From DATHXC01 sp041662005 (GTDB lineage Bacteria; Pseudomonadota; Gammaproteobacteria; Burkholderiales; Methylophilaceae): a stretch of DNA of 18,531 bases. Shown in pieces: positions 7,564 through 13,587 of the stretch. The stretch's first letter is position 1. Every line of letters begins with the position of its first letter. Both the position numbers and the translations under genes were made by a program. The notes below the pieces were generated by a model. The model saw only the letters and a program-made list of their open reading frames with translations. It did not search any database and had not been told where the DNA came from. Location: positions 1 through 18,531 of the forward strand of contig JBAZTJ010000041.1 in NCBI GenBank assembly GCA_041662005.1. The letters run 5' to 3'.

Positions 7564-8100
7564 TCAAGCATGACCGGCCTCATCCGAAAGTCGCGCGAAG
7601 TCCACGCCAAGCAGACCCATCGCCGCATCCAGTCTGGCGCTGCTGGGGGTGTCAAAAATCACGGCATCATTTGCCTGTACGGTAAGCCAGGCATTCTGCC
7701 CCATCTCATGTTCCAGTTGCCCTGGTGACCAGCCGGCATAACCCAGTGTCAGCAGGATTTTTTCCGGCCCGGTACCATTGGCGACTGCTTCGAGAATGTC
7801 TTTCGAGGTGGTGAGCGCAGTGTCGCCGCTGATGGCNNNNNNNNNNAGCACAAAACCACGCTCCGGTTGCACGGGTCCGCCAAAGAGCACCTGTTGACTG
7901 GCTATCGGGTTGTTGCTGAGATCAAGATTGATCTGTTCGAACAAGGCATCGTAGGTCAGGTCGATGGGGCGGTTGATGACTAGGCCGATGGCGCCATCGG
8001 CATTGTGCTCGCAAATATAGGTGACCGATTTGGCAAAACGCGGGTCTGTCATTGCGGGCATGGCAATGAGAAAATGGCCGGTTAGATTGACGTTTTCCAC
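7564..8100 (-). CDS. algH: AlgH/YqgE family protein (DUF179), interrupted by an N gap
   Basis: YqgE/AlgH proteins are small cytoplasmic proteins of unclear biochemical role; the name comes from a Pseudomonas alginate regulator. Conserved blocks are HFLIAMPAM (9-17), CEHNADGAIGLVINRP (30-45), GGPVQPERGFV (74-84), LTTSKDIL and LGYAGWSPGQLEHE. The start is a GTG at 8100, giving MENVNLTGHF, which matches where the family begins. Ten N at 7837-7846 fall after GFVL, where homologues have roughly ten or more residues before the AIS block, so sequence is probably missing even though the frame is kept. Upstream-to-downstream order algH-ruvX-pyrR is the common betaproteobacterial arrangement. Confidence 0.92.
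   Translation of the reverse strand: MENVNLTGHFLIAMPAMTDPRFAKSVTYICEHNADGAIGLVINRPIDLTYDALFEQINLDLSNNPIASQQVLFGGPVQPERGFVXXXXAISGDTALTTSKDILEAVANGTGPEKILLTLGYAGWSPGQLEHEMGQNAWLTVQANDAVIFDTPSSARLDAAMGLLGVDFARLSDEAGHA
7837..7846. other. assembly gap (10 N) inside algH
   Basis: Ten consecutive N. The frame is preserved across it, but family comparison suggests the real gap is nearer 30 bases (any length of 3n+1 keeps the frame). Confidence 0.95.
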
Positions 8101-8115
8101 GGGATTAATTATCTC

Positions 8116-8128
8116 ACAATTTAATTGT
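8116..8128. promoter_or_regulatory. palindrome upstream of algH, possible operator
   Basis: ACAATTTAATTGT is a perfect inverted repeat of two six-base arms around one T. It ends 16 bp before the algH GTG at 8100, inside an AT-rich gap of 77 bp. Position and symmetry suit a repressor site, but no specific regulator is recognised, and short AT palindromes also occur by chance. Confidence 0.3.
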
Positions 8129-8158
8129 AAAAAAACCTGTACAACTGCATCAGCCAGG
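8129..8158 (-). terminator. weak intrinsic terminator after ribBX
   Basis: On the minus strand, CCTG (8158-8155) and CAGG (8139-8136) can close a loop that contains a further CTG/CAG pairing, followed at once by seven T (8135-8129). The stem is short, so termination would be partial at best. It lies 20 bp past the ribBX stop, which is the right place. Confidence 0.35.
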
Positions 8159-8177
8159 CAACTACAATTTACATTGC

Positions 8178-9275
8178 TTACGGCGCTTCCAGGTAGGCGG
8201 TCACTTCTAAACCAAAGCCCACCATACTCGGCATTTTGCGTGGTGTCGCCATCAACTTCATCTTACGCACTCCCAAGTCCAGCAGTATCTGTGAGCCTAT
8301 GCCGTAGTTGCGGAGATCCTGCTTGGGACGTATGGCTTCATCTGCATGGGCAATGCGGTTGATCAGCTCAGCGCCGTCTTCTACCCTGTGCAATAGCACA
8401 ATCACGCCACAGCCTGCTTCATTGATGGTCTGCATGGCTTTCAGCGTATTCCATGAATGCGAGGTGCTTGAGGCGTCTATCAAGTCGAACACAGACAGTG
8501 GCTCGTGCACGCGCACCAGCACTTCCTTCTCCGCGCTGGGGTCGCCTTTTACCAGTGCCAGATGCGTTTCATTGGCAATTTTGTCGGCATAGGCGATAAG
8601 GCGCATTTCGCCATAAGGCGTTTGCACCGTACGCTCTGCAGCGCGCTCTACCAGGCTTTCCGTTTCGCTGCGGTAATGAATCAGGTCGGCGATAGAGCCT
8701 ATCTTGATCTTGTGTTGTGCGGCAAACTCAATCAGGTCTGGCAAGCGGGCCATGCTGCCGTCATCTTTTAATATCTCGCATATCACTGAAGCTGGTTCCA
8801 GCCCTGCCAATGCTGCCAGATCACAGCCCGCTTCGGTATGGCCTGCACGCACCAGTACGCCGCCGTTTTCGGCAGCCAGCGGAAATACGTGACCTGGGCT
8901 GACGATGTCTGCCGGAGCTGCATGCTTGCCGACAGCGGCCTGTATGGTGCGGGCGCGGTCACCCGCCGAGATGCCGGTAGTGACGCCGGTTGCCGCCTCT
9001 ATGGATACCGTGAAATTGGTATGCATGCTGGAGCCGTTTTTCTCTACCATGGAAGGTAACTGCAGCTGGTGACAACGCGCTTCGGTTAATGTCAGGCAAA
9101 TCAGGCCGCGCCCATGTTTGGCCATGAAATTGATATGCTCGGGTGTCGCAAACTGGGCGGCTAGTACCAGGTCGCCTTCATTTTCGCGGTCTTCTTCATC
9201 CACCAGAATCACCATGCGACCCTGGCGTATCTCTTCGATGATTTCCAGCGTGGGGCTAACGCAACAGTCGCTCAT
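8178..9275 (-). CDS. ribBA: RibBX: 3,4-dihydroxy-2-butanone-4-phosphate synthase fused to a degenerate GTP cyclohydrolase II domain
   Basis: The N-terminal half (residues about 8-200) is a complete DHBP synthase, making the four-carbon precursor of riboflavin from ribulose 5-phosphate, with EEDRENEGD (27-35) and RAGHTEAGCD (143-152). The C-terminal half (about 205-365) has the GTP cyclohydrolase II fold, ending in DLRNYGIGSQILLDLG (320-335), but the zinc-binding cysteine motif (C-x2-G-D-x-F-x-S-x-R-C-D-C-G) is absent: the matching part has no cysteine cluster, only C289 elsewhere. Such proteins are known in Proteobacteria as RibBX, with RibB activity but no RibA activity, so a separate ribA is expected elsewhere. 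The start overlaps the ribE stop by one base (TGATG), suggesting translational coupling. Confidence 0.93.
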   Translation of the reverse strand: MSDCCVSPTLEIIEEIRQGRMVILVDEEDRENEGDLVLAAQFATPEHINFMAKHGRGLICLTLTEARCHQLQLPSMVEKNGSSMHTNFTVSIEAATGVTTGISAGDRARTIQAAVGKHAAPADIVSPGHVFPLAAENGGVLVRAGHTEAGCDLAALAGLEPASVICEILKDDGSMARLPDLIEFAAQHKIKIGSIADLIHYRSETESLVERAAERTVQTPYGEMRLIAYADKIANETHLALVKGDPSAEKEVLVRVHEPLSVFDLIDASSTSHSWNTLKAMQTINEAGCGVIVLLHRVEDGAELINRIAHADEAIRPKQDLRNYGIGSQILLDLGVRKMKLMATPRKMPSMVGFGLEVTAYLEAP

Positions 9276-9886
9276 CAGGCGCTATCCCCGGTATTGTCAG
9301 ATTCCCATTGCGCCATGCGTTCTACATAGCGTGCGATCACGTCAATTTCAAGATTGACCCGGCTACCCACGCCCAGCTGTTTCAGCGTTGTCACTTCCAG
9401 CGTGTGCGGGATCAGGTTGACGCTAAAGGTGTCCTTGTCCACGGTGTTGACGGTCAGGCTGACGCCATCAATGGCAATCGAGCCTTTAACGGCGATGTAG
9501 CGCGCCAGGTTATTCGGGGCCCGTATCACCAGTTGCCAGCAGTCGCCCAGTTGCTCAAAACGCAAAGTCTGGCCGATACCATCAACATGGCCGCTGACTA
9601 GGTGGCCTCCCAGACGGTCGGAGTAGCGTAGCGCTTTTTCCAGGTTGACCAGTCGCGGGCTATCCAGGCCGACAGTGCATGACAGCGTCTCTTTCGATAC
9701 ATGCACTTCAAAATGCGTGGCATCCAGGTGCACTGCCGTCAGGCATACGCCATTGACGGCGATGCTGTCGCCGATCTTGACGTCATCCATCTCCAGCGTG
9801 CCTACGTGTATGGTAAGTTTGGCATCGTCACCCGCTGGGGTGACACGTTCTATTTGGCCTACGGCCTGTATGATTCCGGTAAACAT
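9275..9886 (-). CDS. ribE: riboflavin synthase
   Basis: Riboflavin synthase (alpha subunit type) dismutates two molecules of 6,7-dimethyl-8-ribityllumazine into riboflavin. The 203-residue product is two tandem lumazine-binding barrels: the first starts at the invariant MFTGIIQ and has GDSIAVNGVCLT (39-50); the second starts at GGHLVSGHVDG (93-103) and has KGSIAIDGVSLTV (134-146). A C-terminal helix follows. The start is certain from MFTGII. It lies directly before ribBX with a one-base overlap and diverges from the glycosyltransferase at 9978. No FMN riboswitch is present: the 91-bp divergent gap is too short and lacks its conserved blocks. Confidence 0.96.
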   Translation of the reverse strand: MFTGIIQAVGQIERVTPAGDDAKLTIHVGTLEMDDVKIGDSIAVNGVCLTAVHLDATHFEVHVSKETLSCTVGLDSPRLVNLEKALRYSDRLGGHLVSGHVDGIGQTLRFEQLGDCWQLVIRAPNNLARYIAVKGSIAIDGVSLTVNTVDKDTFSVNLIPHTLEVTTLKQLGVGSRVNLEIDVIARYVERMAQWESDNTGDSA

Positions 9887-9888
9887 AA

Positions 9889-9894
9889 TATAAT
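9889..9894 (+). promoter_or_regulatory. possible -10 element for the ArnT-like gene
   Basis: A perfect TATAAT on the plus strand, 84 bp before the TTG start at 9978. No good -35 hexamer is seen 16-18 bp upstream, within the start of ribE. The assignment is weak because the same AT-rich block lies directly at the ribE start codon. Confidence 0.3.
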
Positions 9895-9926
9895 TTTAGC
9901 AGATTCGCCCGCCAAGCCTGCTAGAA
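9894..9926. promoter_or_regulatory. inverted repeat in the divergent ribE / glycosyltransferase gap
   Basis: TTTTAGCAG (9894-9902) pairs with CTGCTAGAA (9918-9926) over nine positions with one T-G wobble, around a 15-base loop. It sits in the only gap between two divergent transcripts, so it could be an operator or the 5' leader hairpin of either gene. No binding family is recognised. Confidence 0.35.
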
Positions 9927-9977
9927 TTCTGCGCAATGTGATGCAGCTAAACACTTCAAATGTAAAGTCCCGGCCTT

Positions 9978-11609
9978 TTGAAAAACTCCAGATATAACAA
10001 CTTTAATATTTTCATGCTCTGGCTGGGGCTGGTCATCGTTACCTTTTTCAGCCGTTATTACTTTCCACTGGATGAGACGCGCTATGTGACGGTGGCCTGG
10101 AACATGTGGCTGAGGCAGGATTTTCTGGTGCCATATCTCAATGGCGAGGCTTATAGCCACAAGCCGCCGTTGCTGTTCTGGCTGATCAATCTGGGCTGGG
10201 CCGTATTTGGTTTGAACGACTGGTGGCCCAGGCTGGTGCCTTCATTTTTCGCGCTGGCTTCAGTCTATGTAACGCAATCCATTGCGCGCAGGCTCTGGCC
10301 ACAACAGCCGCGCGTCGCCTACATTTCGCCTTTGATATTGCTCGGTAGCGCGCTATGGACAGTATTCACTACCGCCATCATGTTCGACATCATGCTGGCA
10401 TTGTTCACGCTGCTGGGCGTTTTGGGGCTGCTGATAGCCTGGCAGGATCGCAGCATCAAGGGCTGGTTGCTGCTCTCGGCTGCCATTGCGGGTGGCTTAT
10501 TAACCAAAGGCCCCACCATATTGCTGCAACTGATGCCGCTGGCCTTGCTGGCACCATGGTGGATGACACACTCACGGCCTGCCTGGCGCAACTGGTACCT
10601 GGGTGTGCTAGGTGCCGTGCTGGTCGGGGTTGCGGTATTGCTGGCTTGGGCGATACCAGCAGGTATCGCAGGAGGTGCTCAATACCAGCATGATATTTTC
10701 TGGGGTCAGACCGCTGACCGCATGGTGCAGTCGTTTGCGCATCGGCATCCATTCTGGTGGTATTTCCAGGTACTGCCGCTGATGGTTTTCCCCTGGTTTT
10801 TTGCTTTACCGGTTTGGCGCGCACTATTCAAGTTGCCGCACCTGATGGATGAGCCAGCGGTGCGATTCTGCATGGCCTGGCTACTGCCGGTATTTATTGC
10901 CTTCAGCTTTATTAGCGGCAAGCAGCCACATTATTTATTACCGATTTTTCCTGCGTTTGCATTGCTGGTAGCGCGAGGCCTTGATGGGGTTAATAGTGTT
11001 TCCTGGATAGACAAGGTGGTGGTTGTCGGTAGCGGAGTGATCACTGGCGGGGTGTTGCTTTACCTACCCATGAGCGCGCATGTTAGCCATATGGCACACT
11101 GGGTGCTGAGCATTCCTGTCTGGAGCGGCCTGCTACTCATCATTGGGACACCAGCCTTGTTTCTGCTGCGTGGCAATGAGATAGGTCGCTACGTGTGGAG
11201 CGCCACTTTACTCAGCAGCCTAGTGATGGCTGTGCTCTATGTTGGCGTCATTCGTCCTGCCGGGGATGCTTATGACCTCAGGGATATCAGCCGCCAGATA
11301 AAAATCCTGCAGGACCGGGGTTTGCCGCTGTCCTATGTGGGCAAATATCACGGCCAGTTCAACTTTATCGGCAGGCTCACCAGTTCCCCGGAAAGCGTGA
11401 AAGAGCCGCAACTGAGTGGGTGGTTTGAACAACACCCAGAGGGGCGTGCCATCGTATTTTTTTACGGTACACGCCAACTAGGCCAGCTCAAGCCGGACTA
11501 CCTGCAGCCTTACCGAGGTGGCCAGACCGGCATATTGACCAGGCAGCAGTGGCAAGAGTGGGTGCAAACACACAATAAGGACATCCCTGAGAGGGATGTG
11601 GCCGAATAA
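9978..11609 (+). CDS. ArnT-like (GT83/GT39 class) integral membrane glycosyltransferase
   Basis: The 543-residue product has about a dozen hydrophobic segments and the N-terminal features of the ArnT/PMT superfamily, which transfer a sugar from a polyprenyl-phosphate donor to a lipid or protein acceptor on the periplasmic face. LDETRY (31-36) holds the acidic residue expected in the first periplasmic loop, and HKPPLLFW (61-68) matches the family's conserved second block. The soluble C-terminal part (about 430-543) is less conserved. In E. coli ArnT adds aminoarabinose to lipid A, but no arnBCAD genes are here, so the substrate is unknown. Starts possible after the in-frame stop at 9963 are TTG 9978 and ATG 10014; neither has a clear ribosome site. 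It is a single gene ahead of lolC. Confidence 0.88.
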   Translation: MKNSRYNNFNIFMLWLGLVIVTFFSRYYFPLDETRYVTVAWNMWLRQDFLVPYLNGEAYSHKPPLLFWLINLGWAVFGLNDWWPRLVPSFFALASVYVTQSIARRLWPQQPRVAYISPLILLGSALWTVFTTAIMFDIMLALFTLLGVLGLLIAWQDRSIKGWLLLSAAIAGGLLTKGPTILLQLMPLALLAPWWMTHSRPAWRNWYLGVLGAVLVGVAVLLAWAIPAGIAGGAQYQHDIFWGQTADRMVQSFAHRHPFWWYFQVLPLMVFPWFFALPVWRALFKLPHLMDEPAVRFCMAWLLPVFIAFSFISGKQPHYLLPIFPAFALLVARGLDGVNSVSWIDKVVVVGSGVITGGVLLYLPMSAHVSHMAHWVLSIPVWSGLLLIIGTPALFLLRGNEIGRYVWSATLLSSLVMAVLYVGVIRPAGDAYDLRDISRQIKILQDRGLPLSYVGKYHGQFNFIGRLTSSPESVKEPQLSGWFEQHPEGRAIVFFYGTRQLGQLKPDYLQPYRGGQTGILTRQQWQEWVQTHNKDIPERDVAE

Positions 11610-11621
11610 TCCTGGGCAACC

Positions 11622-12905
11622 ATGTTAAAATCGGTCGCTATGTCACTTTTAAAATCGTTACCCTTTGAGTTGTTCGTCGGCCTGCGCTATACCCGTGCCA
11701 AACGTCGCAACCATTTCATCTCCTTTATTTCCCTCACCAGCATGATAGGCATCGGCCTGGGTGTGGCGGCGCTCATCGTGGTGCTGTCGGTGATGAATGG
11801 TTTTCAGGAAGAGCTGCGTTCAAGAATCCTAGGGGTTGCTTCCCATCTGCAAATCACCGGTGCCAACAGTGTGCTGGATGAGTGGCCGCGCGTGGTCACC
11901 GCTGTCAAAGATGAGCCGCATGTGCAGGCGGCAGCCCCTTATATCATGGCGCAGGGCATGCTGTCGTATGGTCAGGCCGTGAATGGTGCCATTATCCGTG
12001 GTGTGCTGCCGACTGATGAAGATAAGGTGGCGGAACTGGGCAACCACATGAAGGCAGGCAAACTCACCGACCTGCGCCCCGGCGAATTCGGCATCATCCT
12101 TGGCATGGAACTGGCGCAATCGCTGGGCGTGGTGCTGGGCGATAAAGTGGTCGTCATGGCCCCGCAAGGCCAGTTTACACCGACAGGGGTAGTGCCGCGC
12201 ATCAAGCAATTCAGGCTGGTTGGGTTATTCCAGATCGGCATGTTCGAATACGACTCAGGCCTGGCGTTGATCCATATGGACGATGCAGCCAAACTGTATC
12301 GCATGGGAGACACCGTATCCGGCGTGCGCCTCAAGCTGGATGACCTGTTTCAGGCGCCAGCAGTGGCGCGGCAGATATCCAACAAACTCAGCACTGAAGG
12401 TACTTTTTTTGTGAGTGACTGGACCGAGCAGCATGCCAACTTCTTTCGCGCGGTGCAGATGGAAAAGCGGGTCATGTTTATCATCCTGGCCCTGATCGTT
12501 GCGGTGGCGGCTTTCAATATCGTGTCCACGCTGGTGATGGCGGTCACCGACAAGCGTGCCGACATCGCCATCATGCGTACATTTGGCGCCAGTCCGCGCA
12601 GCATCATGGTCATCTTTATCGTACAGGGTGCACTGATCGGCATGATAGGCACTGTGGTCGGTGCGGTTTTCGGGGTGATAATCGCCTTGAATATCGGCAC
12701 TATCGTACCGTTCATCGAACAGCTGTTCCATGTGCAGTTCCTGGCTAAAGACGTGTATTACATCAGCGACCTGCCATCACACTTGCAGTGGTCGGATGTC
12801 ATCACCATCACCATTATGTCGTTTGTGCTCAGCCTGCTGGCTACGCTATACCCTAGCTGGAAAGCCTCAAAAATGAATCCCGCGGAGGCGCTCCGGTATG
12901 ACTAG
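11622..12905 (+). CDS. lolC: lipoprotein-releasing ABC transporter permease LolC (LolC/E family)
   Basis: LolC/E are the inner-membrane subunits of LolCDE, which extracts outer-membrane lipoproteins from the inner membrane and hands them to LolA. The 427-residue product has the family start FELFVGLRYTRAKRRN (about 15-30), one membrane segment (33-58), a large periplasmic domain (60-280) and an FtsX-type C-terminal unit with three membrane segments, ending PSWKASKMNPAEALRYD. One permease gene is present here, as in many bacteria where a single LolC/E-like protein serves both roles. Starts at 11622 or 11640 are both possible, without a clear ribosome site; 11640 (MSLLKSLPFE) is closer to typical homologues. 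Its stop overlaps lolD by eight bases. Confidence 0.94.
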   Translation: MLKSVAMSLLKSLPFELFVGLRYTRAKRRNHFISFISLTSMIGIGLGVAALIVVLSVMNGFQEELRSRILGVASHLQITGANSVLDEWPRVVTAVKDEPHVQAAAPYIMAQGMLSYGQAVNGAIIRGVLPTDEDKVAELGNHMKAGKLTDLRPGEFGIILGMELAQSLGVVLGDKVVVMAPQGQFTPTGVVPRIKQFRLVGLFQIGMFEYDSGLALIHMDDAAKLYRMGDTVSGVRLKLDDLFQAPAVARQISNKLSTEGTFFVSDWTEQHANFFRAVQMEKRVMFIILALIVAVAAFNIVSTLVMAVTDKRADIAIMRTFGASPRSIMVIFIVQGALIGMIGTVVGAVFGVIIALNIGTIVPFIEQLFHVQFLAKDVYYISDLPSHLQWSDVITITIMSFVLSLLATLYPSWKASKMNPAEALRYD

Positions 12906-13575
12906 CCCATCCATATTGGCCTGTAAAGGTTTGTACAAGACTTACGCGGGGCTGGAAGTAGCCGTGCTCAATGGTATCGATTTTGAAACCAGCGCTGGCG
13001 AACAGGTGGCGATTGTCGGTACCTCAGGTTCCGGCAAGAGCACTTTGTTGCATCTGCTGGGTGGCCTCGATGCACCAAGCGCAGGCGAAGTCAGTATCAT
13101 GGGCCAGCCGCTGGCGAGCATGAATGAAACCAGGCGTGGCCAGTTGCGTAACCAGTCGCTGGGTTTCGTCTATCAGTTCCATCATCTGTTACCGGAATTC
13201 ACTGCACTGGAAAATGTCGCCATGCCTTTGCTGATACGCCGTACGCCGCGCGAGCAGGCGCTGGCCGCTGCTGCGGATACGCTGGCCAAGGTAGGCCTGG
13301 CACATAGACTGGAACATATGCCGGGCGAGCTGTCCGGCGGCGAGCGCCAGCGTGCTGCCGTAGCCCGGGCGCTGGTCACCAACCCGCAATGTATCCTGGC
13401 GGATGAGCCTACCGGCAATCTGGATAGAATCACTGCGCACAGCGTATTTGACCTGCTGCTGGCACTTAACGAAACCCAGGGCGTGAGCCTGGTAGTGGTC
13501 ACCCATGACCTGGAGTTGGCTGGCCGTATGCAGCGGCAGTATCGCCTGCAAGATGGTCTGCTGATCCCTAACTAG
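12898..13575 (+). CDS. lolD: lipoprotein-releasing ABC transporter ATP-binding protein LolD
   Basis: LolD is the ATPase of the LolCDE lipoprotein extractor. The 225-residue product has all ABC motifs: Walker A GTSGSGKST (41-49), Q-loop around Q93, signature LSGGERQR (145-152), Walker B ILADEP (166-171) followed by TGNLD, and the H-loop histidine at 203 in VVTHD. FHHLLPEF after the Q-loop is typical of the LolD branch. The ATG at 12898 lies inside the end of lolC (eight-base overlap) with GGAGG nine bases upstream, so lolC and lolD are translationally coupled. It is followed 12 bp later by comEC. Confidence 0.96.
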   Translation: MTSPSILACKGLYKTYAGLEVAVLNGIDFETSAGEQVAIVGTSGSGKSTLLHLLGGLDAPSAGEVSIMGQPLASMNETRRGQLRNQSLGFVYQFHHLLPEFTALENVAMPLLIRRTPREQALAAAADTLAKVGLAHRLEHMPGELSGGERQRAAVARALVTNPQCILADEPTGNLDRITAHSVFDLLLALNETQGVSLVVVTHDLELAGRMQRQYRLQDGLLIPN

Positions 13576-13587
13576 CACCTATTATTC

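Noticed and set aside
9887..9915. TTGGCG and TATATT 17 bp apart on the minus strand, resembling a promoter for ribE
   Set aside because: The -10 would touch the ribE ATG, placing the transcription start inside the gene after the invariant MFTGII start; unlikely to be the functional promoter.
9887..9977. Possible FMN riboswitch ahead of the riboflavin genes
   Set aside because: The gap is only 91 bp and lacks the conserved riboswitch blocks.
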